Of a stretch of 64,000 nucleotides of DNA, positions 18,454 to 26,272 are shown piece after piece. The notes below the pieces were generated by a model. That model did no database searches. It saw only the letters and a program-made list of their open reading frames with translations, and was not told where the DNA came from. Each line of letters starts with the position of its first letter. Position 1 is the first letter of the stretch. The DNA comes from Noviherbaspirillum pedocola (lineage in GTDB: Bacteria > Pseudomonadota > Gammaproteobacteria > Burkholderiales > Burkholderiaceae_D), in assembly GCF_016632335.1 (NCBI RefSeq), contig NZ_JAEPBG010000013.1, positions 1 through 64,000 on the forward strand, in the 5' to 3' direction. The position numbers were made by a program, and so were the translations under genes.

Positions 18454-19542
18454 ATGGAATTGGCAGCAAACAACGACATACTTTCGCCGTACCGGCTCGG
18501 ACACCTGGAGCTGAAGAACCGTATGGTGATGGCGCCATTGACGCGCAGCCGCGCGCGCGAAGGCAATCTGCCGTCGGCGATGGCGGCGACCTATTACAGC
18601 CAGCGCGCCGGCGCCGGCCTGATCGTTACCGAAGCCACGCAGGCGGGCGCGGGCGGACAGGGTTACATCAGCACGCCTGGGCTGCATAACGAGGCGCAGG
18701 CGCGTGCCTGGAAGGAAGTCACTGACGCGGTGCATGCGCAGAACGGCCTGATCTTCGTGCAGCTCTGGCATGTGGGCCGCATTTCGCATCCGGTGTTTCG
18801 CAACGGCGAGCTGCCGGTGGCGCCATCGGCAATTGCGCCGCGTGGCGTGCAGACCTATACCAGCGAAGGCCTGCAGCCGATACCGACGCCGCGCGCGCTC
18901 AATACCGAAGAGCTTCCCGGCATCGTCGATGAGTTCCGCCAGGCCGCCGAGTTCGCCCGGCTGGCCGGCTTCGACGGCGTGGAAGTGCATGGCGCCAACG
19001 GTTATCTGCTCGACCAGTTTCTCGAGGACGGCACCAATCAGCGCCAGGATGCGTACGGCGGCAGCGTGTCGAACCGCGAGCGATTGCTGTTCGAAACGCT
19101 GGAAGCGGTCTGCGGCGTCTGGGGCAGCGATCGCGTCGGCGTGAGACTGTCGCCGGGCGGCAGCTTCAACGACATGTTCGACAGCGATCCGCTGTCCACC
19201 TTCAGCCATGTGATCAAGCGGCTGGCGCAGCAGAAGCTGGCGTACCTGCACCTGATCGAGCCAACGCCGCAGCAGGGCGAGCATGCGCAGCCGGATCTGT
19301 CGGCGCGCACCTTCCGGCCCATGTATCCGGGCACGCTGATCGTCGCCGGGGGCTATACCAAGGAACGCGCCAATGCGGTGCTGGCCGAAGGACTGGCCGA
19401 TTTGGTCGCCTTCGGCCAGCTGTTCATCGCCAACCCGGATCTGCCGGAACGCTTCCGCAGGAATGCGCCGCTGAACAAGCCCGATCCGCAGACCTTCTAT
19501 GGCGGCGATGCGCATGGCTACATCGATTACCCCATGTTATAG
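18454..19542 (+). CDS. nemA: Old Yellow Enzyme family alkene reductase (NemA-like)
   Basis: A 362-residue FMN-dependent NAD(P)H reductase of the OYE family, acting on activated C=C bonds and N-ethylmaleimide-like electrophiles. It has the N-terminal SPYRLGHLELKNRMVMAPLTRSR region (quoted in part: RMVMAPLTRSR) and the FVQLWHVGR motif. It also has the substrate-binding HGANGYLLDQF (His and Asn) with the YGGSVSNRER loop, and a C-terminal phosphate-binding GGYTKE. Length is typical. GGAGAAAG precedes the chosen ATG. It is 57 bases upstream of ohr on the same strand and is likely cotranscribed, which makes sense as a joint response to electrophile and peroxide stress. Confidence 0.92.
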   Translation: MELAANNDILSPYRLGHLELKNRMVMAPLTRSRAREGNLPSAMAATYYSQRAGAGLIVTEATQAGAGGQGYISTPGLHNEAQARAWKEVTDAVHAQNGLIFVQLWHVGRISHPVFRNGELPVAPSAIAPRGVQTYTSEGLQPIPTPRALNTEELPGIVDEFRQAAEFARLAGFDGVEVHGANGYLLDQFLEDGTNQRQDAYGGSVSNRERLLFETLEAVCGVWGSDRVGVRLSPGGSFNDMFDSDPLSTFSHVIKRLAQQKLAYLHLIEPTPQQGEHAQPDLSARTFRPMYPGTLIVAGGYTKERANAVLAEGLADLVAFGQLFIANPDLPERFRRNAPLNKPDPQTFYGGDAHGYIDYPML

Positions 19543-19599
19543 CGGGCGTGCGGCAGCATCGCGGCGGGGAAGCCTCGCTGCATCCACCAGGAGAAAGCA

Positions 19600-20028
19600 A
19601 TGAGTATTGAAAAAGTCCTGTATCGGGCCAAGGCCGAGTCTTCCGGCGGGCGCGAAGGAACATCCAGGAGTTCGGACGGCGTGCTCGATCTGAAGCTGAC
19701 TACGCCGAAGGAAATGGGAGGTAGTGGCGGCGGCACCAACCCGGAGCAGCTGTTCGCGGCCGGTTATTCGGCCTGTTTTCTCGGCGCGCTGAAATATGTC
19801 GCCGGCCAGCAGAAGGTGCAGTTGCCGAAGGAGTTGACCGTCACCGGCGAAGTCGGCATCGGCGCGATTCCGACCGGTTTCGGCATCGAGGTCGATCTCA
19901 CCATCCGCGCGCCTGGCATGGACCAGTCGCAGCTGCAGGAACTGGTGAACAAGGCGCACATCGTGTGCCCGTATTCGAATGCGACGCGCAACAACATCGA
20001 TGTGCGGTTGCATGTGAATAACGCCTGA
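19600..20028 (+). CDS. ohr: Organic hydroperoxide resistance protein Ohr
   Basis: A 142-residue OsmC/Ohr-family thiol peroxidase that reduces organic hydroperoxides in the cytoplasm. The two active-site cysteines are Cys59 in [10 protein letters not shown] and Cys123 in [10 protein letters not shown]. The Arg of the N-terminal [11 protein letters not shown] segment is also in place. The Ohr type (rather than OsmC) is indicated by the [12 protein letters not shown]-terminal motif. GGAGAAA lies before the ATG. A perfect stem-loop terminator follows 22 bases after the stop. No OhrR gene is beside it. Confidence 0.95.
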   Translation: MSIEKVLYRAKAESSGGREGTSRSSDGVLDLKLTTPKEMGGSGGGTNPEQLFAAGYSACFLGALKYVAGQQKVQLPKELTVTGEVGIGAIPTGFGIEVDLTIRAPGMDQSQLQELVNKAHIVCPYSNATRNNIDVRLHVNNA

Positions 20029-20050
20029 GCACGGCCGGTCCACAAGCTAC

Positions 20051-20084
20051 AAAGCCCTGCGTCTCGCATGAGACGCAGGGCTTT
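20051..20084. terminator. Bidirectional intrinsic terminator
   Basis: A perfect 15-bp stem (20051-20065 with 20070-20084) with a GCAT loop lies between the convergent ohr gene and the small gene ending at 20133. The arms end in A3 and T3, so it can act in both directions. Confidence 0.85.
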
Positions 20085-20132
20085 GCGTTTGATGAGGCCG
20101 CGGTATTCGTGCAGCGATGCAGGCGAACCGGA

Positions 20133-20282
20133 TTACAGATCGAGGAAGGGAATGCCGTTCGGGCCGAGGCGAGCTTCGTGGGAACGGACCCATGCATCGA
20201 AGATACGGCGCCAGATCGACTTCTTCTCTTCGCTGGCAACGCCGTAGGCCGGGGTGAACTGCTGAGTGGTGGAAGTGTTCAT
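20133..20282 (-). CDS. Small 49-residue hypothetical protein
   Basis: A small basic protein starting MNTSTTQQF with AAGGCAG eight bases upstream. The second half (IWRRIFDAWVRSHEARLG) is amphipathic and helical, reminiscent of DUF1127-type small proteins, but I am not certain of the family. The frame is open further upstream, but those residues do not look coding. Terminators flank it on the 3' side. Its function is unknown. Confidence 0.6.
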   Translation of the reverse strand: MNTSTTQQFTPAYGVASEEKKSIWRRIFDAWVRSHEARLGPNGIPFLDL

Positions 20283-20408
20283 GTCATCTGCCTTGAATGA
20301 ATGATCGTGGATGATCGATGCATGAATCTTAGGGCGTTGACCGCACGGTGACCAATTTCCATTTCCGATACGCACCATTCATGATGTGAATGGTTGGTTC
20401 GCATTATG

Positions 20409-20443
20409 AAAAAGGCGCGGCGGATCCCCGAACCCGCCGCGCC
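20409..20443 (-). terminator. Intrinsic terminator of the beta-helix gene
   Basis: A 10-bp perfect GC stem (20414-20423 with 20434-20443) is followed on the minus strand by five T residues (complement of 20409-20413). It lies 20 bases past the stop of the gene ending at 20463. Confidence 0.85.
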
Positions 20444-20462
20444 CGCATTTTGCTCGAAGCGA

Positions 20463-21300
20463 CTACATCGCGTAGGCGCAGGACTTGGTGGTGTCGCCCA
20501 CTGCCGGGTCGCCGAACATGTCGTTGGTGCAAGCTACGCCGTTGCTGAAGCTCTTGTAGACATACTTGCCCGGCACGCCATAGCGCACCTGGCGCGTGCC
20601 CGAGAAGCCGCAGAAGCTCCACTGCGCCGAGCAATCCGCCCAGGTCACGCTCGGCGTGACCGTGATTGCCGGCATGGTGGCGTCAAGGCTGGTATTGGTG
20701 ACCGAGTCCAGCGGCGCATAGTCGCAGGACTTGGCGATGCCATAGACCGGGTCGCCGAAGATAGCGTTGTTGCAGCCGATGGAGCCGGTGGCAACCTGGT
20801 AGACATAGCTGCCGTTGGCGCCGTAGCGCACCCGCATAGCGCCCGAGAAGCTGCAGATGCCGCTTTCGCTGGCGCATCCGGTCCAGGAGACCGTGGATTG
20901 GACCGGGGCGTAGGAGCAATTCTTCGCCACGCCGACAGCCGGATCGCCGAACACATCATTGGTGCAGGACACCGGGCCGGTCACGGTCTTGTACACATAC
21001 TGGCCGTTGGCGCCGAAGCGTACCTGGGCCGAGCCGGTGAAATTGCAGGAAGCCCATTCATTGGCGCAGAAGGTCCAGTTGGCGTTGGCCGTCGGCGTTT
21101 CCGAGGACAGCGAAGATGTCACAACGGCATACGCGCAGTTCTTCGCATAGCCCACGGCCGGGTCGCCGAATACATCATTGGTGCAGGACACCGGGCCGGT
21201 CACAGTCTTGTAGACATACTGGCCATTGACGCCGAAGCGCACCTGTCGCGTGCCGGAGAAATTGCACACGCCCCATTCATTGGCGCACGGCACCCAGTTG
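20463..21300 (-). repeat. Four tandem repeats encoding Cys-rich modules
   Basis: The 3' part of the beta-helix gene consists of four consecutive ~58-codon units. Units 1 and 2 are almost identical at the DNA level over stretches such as the segment encoding TVTGPVSCTNDVFGDPAVG, which points to recent duplication or gene conversion. Units 3 and 4 are more diverged. Confidence 0.85.
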
Positions 21301-22577
21301 GTGCTGGTGTCAGTCGGCGAACTCGTCACCGGTGCGGTGCTTGTGAACGGCGAGGTGGTGCTCACCGGATTCGACGACGTCGAATCGGGGTTTTGCGTAC
21401 TCGTCGCCGTGGCCGCTTCGTAGGCGCCGATATCGATGGCGCCATCGTTCGGACGCGAAGCGGTGCCGGCGATGTGTGCGTACTGCAGCGATGCCACCAG
21501 CGACACGCCGGATGGCGCATTGTCGGCGGCGGCGCCGGCGTTGGCCAGCGGCGAACCGGCGGTCGGACGCAGGTCCCAGCCGTTGCGGTCAACGAAGGCC
21601 GGCGAGGTGCCGCGGTAATTGTTGCGGTCGATCGCATTCCATTGCGAGATGGCGTTGCCGGTGCCGGCGAAGATGTTGTTCTGCACCAGGGCCGGCGTGG
21701 AAACGCTGCCGCCGACCATGATGAAGGCGCCGTTCGAGCTGTCGTCGTTCAGGAAGGTGTTGTTGACGACGTACAGGTCCTGTCCATTGTTGGACGCGCC
21801 TTCTTCGCCATAGGCCAGGATGTTCGGGTTCGAATTGCCCGCCGGCTGCTGGATGATGTTGCCGATCACGTAGGACGTGCCGGCGTTCGGGATATCGATC
21901 TCGTAGCTGGGCCGGCCGCCTTCGGTGCTGGAAAAGCGGTTGTAGGCGATGGTGTTGGTCTGCGCGCGGGTCTTCAGGTCATGGCCGACATTGGCATCGT
22001 GCGAATAATTGCCCCGAAACACGAGACTGTTGACGTGGCCGACATACAGGTTATGGCTGTAGCCGCTGCCATCGCCGTTGAAGGCGAACTCGGAATTCTC
22101 GATGACGAGGTTGGTGACGTAGTCGTTGGCGGTCAGCAGGCCATTTTCGTTGTGGTGGAAATAGACCTTGCGCAGGGTCAGGTCGCGACCGTCGAGCCGT
22201 ACCGCCGCGCCGTTACGGTCAGGCACCGCGGCGCCCATCATTTCGACGTTTTCAATCGTGACGTTGTTGCCCGCCACCACCCAGGTACCCTTGCCCTGTG
22301 AATAGCGTCCGGCCGCGTCGATCTTCGGCCGCCCATTCACACCGCGGATGATCAGGTTGCTGGAGTAGAGCGTGCAGGTATCGCCGGAATAAGTGCCGGC
22401 GGCATCGATTTCCACGGTGTCGCCATCGACGGAAGCGGTGAAGGCGTGGCAGGGAACCGAGAAAGTCTTGCCGGGGCCGACCGACAGGATACGGGCTTCA
22501 ACGGATGGGGCGGCAAGGACGAAAAAGGCGGCGAGCAGGCTGCCCAGCGTCAGGGAAGATTTACGAGTGCGGAACAT
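20463..22577 (-). CDS. Exported parallel beta-helix protein with four Cys-rich C-terminal repeats
   Basis: A 704-residue exported protein. A signal peptide ends near Pro-Ser-Val-Glu-Ala (~28). Residues ~30-390 look like a right-handed parallel beta-helix (repeated short N-x-I/V-x-N turns such as NNVTIENVEMMG and NTFLNDDSSNG), as in polysaccharide lyases, epimerases and choice-of-anchor Q proteins. After a Ser/Thr/Pro linker come four tandem ~58-residue modules starting near residue 428. Each has the pattern W-x2-C-A-x6-C-x-F-[ST]-G, VR[FY]G, C-[TN]-N, FGDP and C-x-YA, with four conserved Cys per module that probably form disulfides. The modules may bind carbohydrate or the cell wall, but I cannot name the family. 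Two perfect palindromes sit just upstream of the start. A strong terminator follows. Confidence 0.75.
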   Translation of the reverse strand: MFRTRKSSLTLGSLLAAFFVLAAPSVEARILSVGPGKTFSVPCHAFTASVDGDTVEIDAAGTYSGDTCTLYSSNLIIRGVNGRPKIDAAGRYSQGKGTWVVAGNNVTIENVEMMGAAVPDRNGAAVRLDGRDLTLRKVYFHHNENGLLTANDYVTNLVIENSEFAFNGDGSGYSHNLYVGHVNSLVFRGNYSHDANVGHDLKTRAQTNTIAYNRFSSTEGGRPSYEIDIPNAGTSYVIGNIIQQPAGNSNPNILAYGEEGASNNGQDLYVVNNTFLNDDSSNGAFIMVGGSVSTPALVQNNIFAGTGNAISQWNAIDRNNYRGTSPAFVDRNGWDLRPTAGSPLANAGAAADNAPSGVSLVASLQYAHIAGTASRPNDGAIDIGAYEAATATSTQNPDSTSSNPVSTTSPFTSTAPVTSSPTDTSTNWVPCANEWGVCNFSGTRQVRFGVNGQYVYKTVTGPVSCTNDVFGDPAVGYAKNCAYAVVTSSLSSETPTANANWTFCANEWASCNFTGSAQVRFGANGQYVYKTVTGPVSCTNDVFGDPAVGVAKNCSYAPVQSTVSWTGCASESGICSFSGAMRVRYGANGSYVYQVATGSIGCNNAIFGDPVYGIAKSCDYAPLDSVTNTSLDATMPAITVTPSVTWADCSAQWSFCGFSGTRQVRYGVPGKYVYKSFSNGVACTNDMFGDPAVGDTTKSCAYAM

Positions 22578-22601
22578 TCTGATGTCTTGGAGTCGGGATT
22601 A

Positions 22602-22619
22602 AATTTCCTTGTGGAAATT
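22602..22619. promoter_or_regulatory. Palindromic operator, site 1
   Basis: Perfect inverted repeat AATTTCC-N4-GGAAATT, 25-42 bases upstream of the beta-helix gene start. It is the same core as the sites at 22642-22663 and 29473-29490. It has the size and symmetry of a dimeric repressor site; the regulator is unknown. Confidence 0.65.
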
Positions 22620-22641
22620 AATGCACAGCATAGCACCCGGC

Positions 22642-22663
22642 TTAATTTCCACATGGAAATTAA
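22642..22663. promoter_or_regulatory. Palindromic operator, site 2
   Basis: Perfect 22-base inverted repeat TTAATTTCC-ACAT-GGAAATTAA. Its centre is 42 bases from that of site 1, which is four helical turns, so two dimers could bind the same DNA face. Confidence 0.7.
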
Positions 22664-22939
22664 AATCCCCGACATCGAGTCGCCGACGAACGGTAAAGAA
22701 TTGAGGATCAGCGGTAAATTGCCAGAAGACCTGGCCCTCCAGACGTTGTTCTTCCGGTCGTGCCGGTCGCAAGGCGGATGCCGCGCAGGGGCAGTGCTCA
22801 TGGGACTACGCGGCGCAAGCTTTCATGCCGCACTGCCAGTAGTTATTGCGTTGATGAAACGGCACCCTTATCATCGCTCCCGCCGCAACCTTCATGCCGT
22901 TGTTCTGAACCCGTCCTAACAAACACCAAAGGGAAACCG

Positions 22940-23392
22940 ATGAAATTCGCCATCGCCACGGCATTTGCCGCTGTCGCCATTGCTGCGCCGTTGTCTTCTT
23001 ACGCTCAATTCCAGAACGCGGATGCCGCGGTCAAGTATCGCCAGGGCGCCTTTACCGTCATGGGCGCGCATTTTGCGAGCATCGGCGCCGTGGTCAAGGG
23101 CGAGAAGCCCTACGACAAGCTGTCGGTGGAGCAGGATGCCGCCGTCATCGAAACCCTGGCCAAGCTGCCCTGGCATGCATTCACGCCGAATTCCGCCACG
23201 CCCGCTTCCAAGGCCAAACCGGAAGTCTGGAGTGAGGCCGACAAGTTCAAGGCCGGCGCCGAGAAGATGCAGGCGGAAACCGTGAAGCTCAGCGCCGCCG
23301 CGCGCTCGGGCGATCTAGCCGCGATCAAGGCCTCCTTCGGCGCCACCGCGCAGACCTGCAAGGCCTGCCACGACAACTTCCGCAACAAGTAA
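22940..23392 (+). CDS. Cytochrome c' (periplasmic c-type cytochrome)
   Basis: A 150-residue periplasmic protein: signal peptide (cleavage near Ser-Tyr-Ala-Gln, ~22), then a four-helix-bundle cytochrome c' fold. The single heme site CKACH (140-144) is close to the C-terminus, as the family requires. Cytochromes c' bind NO and CO and are thought to buffer nitrosative stress or transfer electrons. The start is set by the signal peptide; AAAGGGAAA lies upstream. It lies 44 bases before a cytochrome b561 gene, a common pairing in proteobacteria in which the b-type protein may reduce the c'-type one. Confidence 0.93.
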   Translation: MKFAIATAFAAVAIAAPLSSYAQFQNADAAVKYRQGAFTVMGAHFASIGAVVKGEKPYDKLSVEQDAAVIETLAKLPWHAFTPNSATPASKAKPEVWSEADKFKAGAEKMQAETVKLSAAARSGDLAAIKASFGATAQTCKACHDNFRNK

Positions 23393-23436
23393 TCGCATTG
23401 CGCCGTCCGCATTTGGCGGCGCTCTCCGGAAATCTC

Positions 23437-24084
23437 ATGAACCACATCCGCATCTGGGATCTGCCGCTGCGCCTGTTTCACTGGGCGCTTGCGGCGCTGG
23501 TCATCTTGCTGATCGTCACCGGCCAGATCGGCGGCAACGCGATGGAAACGCATTTCCTTGCCGGTTACGGCGTGCTTGCGCTGCTGCTGTTTCGCCTGGT
23601 CTGGGGATTCATCGGCGGCGCGACCGCGCGCTTCGGGCATTTCGTGCGCGGTCCCGGCGCAATCCGCGCTTACCTCAAAGGGCAATGGCAGCGCAACGGC
23701 CACAATCCGCTCGGCGCCTGGTCAGTGCTGGCAATGCTCGCGCTGCTGCTGTTGCAGGTATCGGCAGGGCTGTTTGCCAATGACGACATCGCCAGCGAAG
23801 GTCCGCTCGCCCGCTTCATCCCCAAGGAGACTTCGGATACCGTCACCTGGCTGCACAAGGACATCGGCGCAACCGCGCTGTATGTGCTGATCGGCCTGCA
23901 TGTGGCGGCGATCCTGTACTACTGGATCGTCAGGAAGAACAATCTCGTCGCGCCGATGATCACCGGCCTCGGACGTGCGCAGCTGGACGGCGAAGCCGTC
24001 GACGATTCCTGGCGCCAGCGCGCGCTGGCGCTGTTCGTTTTTGCCTGCGTTTGCGGTCTGGTCGCGTTTCTGGTGCGTCGCTGA
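23437..24084 (+). CDS. Cytochrome b561-type membrane protein
   Basis: A 215-residue inner-membrane di-heme b-type cytochrome of the Ni/Fe-hydrogenase b-subunit/b561 class. It has four to five hydrophobic helices. Heme-ligand candidates are the early His in LRLFHWALA and the paired later His in WLHKDIG and LIGLHVAAIL. It transfers electrons between the quinone pool and a periplasmic partner, presumably the adjacent cytochrome c'. I chose the ATG of MNHIRIWDLPLRLFH because that is where family similarity starts; the frame is open 13 codons upstream. Confidence 0.9.
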   Translation: MNHIRIWDLPLRLFHWALAALVILLIVTGQIGGNAMETHFLAGYGVLALLLFRLVWGFIGGATARFGHFVRGPGAIRAYLKGQWQRNGHNPLGAWSVLAMLALLLLQVSAGLFANDDIASEGPLARFIPKETSDTVTWLHKDIGATALYVLIGLHVAAILYYWIVRKNNLVAPMITGLGRAQLDGEAVDDSWRQRALALFVFACVCGLVAFLVRR

Positions 24085-24110
24085 GGACGGTTTCGTCCCC
24101 AGGCCTGCGT

Positions 24111-24929
24111 TCAGCGCGCGACGACGAAGACATGCGCCTGGATCTTGCCTGCCACTGCGCCATTGCCATAAATGCGCGCGATGGCCGCTTCGGCGATGTC
24201 GCTTGCTTCCTGCAGCGTGGCTCCGCCGCGGGATTCGATCTCGTTGCGCAACGGCGTACCCTGGCAATAGGCAATCGCAGGCACGCGCGCTGACGGCGCG
24301 CGGCTGACTGCTGCGACGGTGTCGCACTGCGCCGCTGCGGCAAAGCCTGCGGCCTCGATATCCCGCATCACTGCCGGGATCGCGTGATAGCCATGCGGCG
24401 TGCGCGCCAGAAAGCGCGGCGGGTCCGTTGGAAAGACCGCCTCCAGCGCCGTCGTCACCGTGGCGGCGAACCCGTTTTCCTCGATGCGATCCCAGACATT
24501 GAATGCCAGCATGCCGCCCGGCGCGAGCACCCGGCGCGCCTCGGCCAGCGCTCGCGCTTTGTCGGGAAAGAACATGAGACCGAACTGGCACACCACGGCA
24601 TCGAAGCTCGCATCCGCGAAAGGCAGCGACATGGCGTCGGCCTGGCGCCATGTGACGGGCCGCGCGCTGCCCGAGGCGCGTGCCTGGGCGAGCATCGCTT
24701 CATTCAGATCCGTGGCGACGATCTCCACGCTCGCAGGCAATTGCGCAGCGAGCCTGCGCGTGACGACTCCGGTGCCGGCCGCGATTTCCAGAACACGGGC
24801 CAGTGGCCGGCCTTCGAGTCGCCGCGCAAGATCTTCGGCATAGGGCTCGAAGATCAGCGGCACCAGGTAGTTCTCATACAGCAGCGGAATCGAACCGGCG
24901 AAACGCTTGTCGGTATCTGGAGCATCCAT
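24111..24929 (-). CDS. Class I SAM-dependent methyltransferase
   Basis: A 272-residue UbiE/Methyltransf_11-type enzyme. The SAM-binding motif I is VLEIAAGTGVVTRRLA (about residues 44-59), followed by the acidic ATDLNEAML and by the RVLAPGGMLAFNVW strand. The substrate is not predictable. AAAGGAG lies eight bases before the ATG at 24929. The frame is open upstream but that part is Arg/Cys-rich and not protein-like. It is convergent with cytochrome b561, with 26 bases between. Confidence 0.88.
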   Translation of the reverse strand: MDAPDTDKRFAGSIPLLYENYLVPLIFEPYAEDLARRLEGRPLARVLEIAAGTGVVTRRLAAQLPASVEIVATDLNEAMLAQARASGSARPVTWRQADAMSLPFADASFDAVVCQFGLMFFPDKARALAEARRVLAPGGMLAFNVWDRIEENGFAATVTTALEAVFPTDPPRFLARTPHGYHAIPAVMRDIEAAGFAAAAQCDTVAAVSRAPSARVPAIAYCQGTPLRNEIESRGGATLQEASDIAEAAIARIYGNGAVAGKIQAHVFVVAR

Positions 24930-25023
24930 GGCGCACTCCTTTGCGCAGTGGCCGGCGCAAGGGCGCGGGGCACTCGCGCAGGGTGCGCCGGCGCGACCGT
25001 ATGCACAAGAGCGCCGCGGCCGC

Positions 25024-25395
25024 TCACGCGATCTTGCACGGCACCTTGATGTCCTGGTCTTCCGCGAACAGCGCGCACATGCGGTGAAAACCATCGGCCA
25101 CGATCAGATGCCCGCCATCGTTCTGTCGCACTAGCAGAATCGGAGAAATCGGCGTGCCGCTATTGATCGCCTGCTGCTGTTTGCTCCAATCGAAGGCGCT
25201 GACCCAGGACATCAGCGTGGCGGAGGCGCGCAGGATGTCGCGGGCGGCGTACTCGCTCATCCCGGCATGGCGCAGCTTCTCGACCAGACGTTTTGCCTTT
25301 TTGGGCTTGTACATCAACTGCAGGAAGATTTCGGCGGACGTATAGGTATGCTGCGCCGGCTCCTTCAGCCATGTGACCCTCTTTTCCTGATCCAT
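25024..25395 (-). CDS. Small ParB/Srx-fold protein
   Basis: A 123-residue cytoplasmic protein. The C-terminal part (PILLVRQNDGGHLIVADGFHRMCAL) has the pattern of ParB/sulfiredoxin-like domains, where an Asp-Gly-x-His-Arg loop binds nucleotide; the N-terminal half is helical. It lacks the helix-turn-helix of a chromosome-partition ParB, so a partition role is unlikely. GAAAGGAAG precedes the ATG at 25395. Function unknown. It is followed at 94 bases by the methyltransferase on the same strand, and preceded by the DUF1003 gene. Confidence 0.7.
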   Translation of the reverse strand: MDQEKRVTWLKEPAQHTYTSAEIFLQLMYKPKKAKRLVEKLRHAGMSEYAARDILRASATLMSWVSAFDWSKQQQAINSGTPISPILLVRQNDGGHLIVADGFHRMCALFAEDQDIKVPCKIA

Positions 25396-25458
25396 ACCGA
25401 CTTCCTTTCCCGTGTATGCGGCGCCGATGGCGAGCGCCATTGGCCGTGAGTTCGTGCT

Positions 25459-26076
25459 TCATCGAGCGCTGTGCCTTCCTGTCGCGTCTTCATCGCGCTT
25501 GTCGCCCGAGACCACGTGCCGGCTCTCGATCTCGGCAAGCACATCGTCCGGGTTCGTCATCGCCTGCAATGTCTTCGCGTGTGCGTCGTGGCGATTGTGG
25601 ACGTCGGGCATGTCGCGCCGGAGTTCTTCCAGCAGCATGATGATCTTGGTGGCCTTCTGTTCCGCCAGCAGATTGACCTGCAGCTCGAGATGCGCGCGCG
25701 ATTCCTCAACCTGTGCCATCCGGTTCTGACGCACCAGGACCGCCATCGTGATCAGCACGCCGATGTAGGACACGACGCCTTGCAGCATGAAGAAGGGCGG
25801 CTCATCGAAATAGGGATGGCCGCTGTAGTGCCAGACGACGTTGCCGCAGATCCACGCCACGGTGGTCGACAGGAACATCACCAGAAAGCGCGGGCTGCTG
25901 AAGAAGATGCTGGCGCGCTCGATGAGCTTCTGCACGTCGCTGCGCTTGGCATCTTCCCGGCGTTGAAATTCCTCGACCTTCTCGAGATTGCTCTGAATGG
26001 CATCCGAGACGCCTTGCTGCTCGTTCTTTCCAACCCGTTCTTGCGATTCCATATTCAGGATGCCGTCCGGCTTCAT
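25459..26076 (-). CDS. DUF1003 membrane protein
   Basis: A 205-residue inner-membrane protein of the DUF1003 family. A charged cytoplasmic N-terminus precedes two hydrophobic helices, FLVMFLSTTVAWICGNVVW (~64-82) and the one containing VVSYIGVLITMAVLV (~101-116). Typical DUF1003 features are the Phe-Asp-x-x-Pro-Phe-Phe motif between them and a coiled-coil-like C-terminal region (AQVEESRAHLELQVNLLAEQK). The family's role is unknown. Two in-frame ATGs eight codons apart could both start it. Confidence 0.85.
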   Translation of the reverse strand: MKPDGILNMESQERVGKNEQQGVSDAIQSNLEKVEEFQRREDAKRSDVQKLIERASIFFSSPRFLVMFLSTTVAWICGNVVWHYSGHPYFDEPPFFMLQGVVSYIGVLITMAVLVRQNRMAQVEESRAHLELQVNLLAEQKATKIIMLLEELRRDMPDVHNRHDAHAKTLQAMTNPDDVLAEIESRHVVSGDKRDEDATGRHSAR

Positions 26077-26272
26077 GATGGGAAGTCCCCTCAGGAAAGT
26101 GGACCGGCAAGACGCGGGGAATATCCCATGCGATGCACTGCAAGCGTGACCGGGACATCGTTGCCGTCAAGACTCGCGCGGGAAGCGTAGTCCTTACGGC
26201 AATCTGCATGCTTACTGTGCCGCTATCGCGCGGAGCGACGCCGCCTTTCTGCATGCGCCCCCTTCGGCGGGC

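Larger units (their letters stand above)
22578..22939. other. Intergenic region between divergent exported-protein genes
   Basis: These 362 bases separate the beta-helix gene from the cytochrome c' gene and hold the two palindromes at 22602 and 22642. The half nearer the cytochrome gene contains nothing I recognise. Confidence 0.5.

Noticed and set aside
20340-20365. AATTTCCATTTCC near 20350 as a fourth copy of the palindrome
   Set aside because: It has the left half only; no GGAAATT arm follows.
20394-22301. Long plus-strand frame opposite the beta-helix gene
   Set aside because: Translation is a repetitive Ala/Gly/Arg/His shadow of the repeats; no ribosome site.
25024-25395. ParB chromosome partition protein
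   Set aside because: No helix-turn-helix, no ParA neighbour and no parS-like repeats; only the small ParB/Srx fold is suggested.
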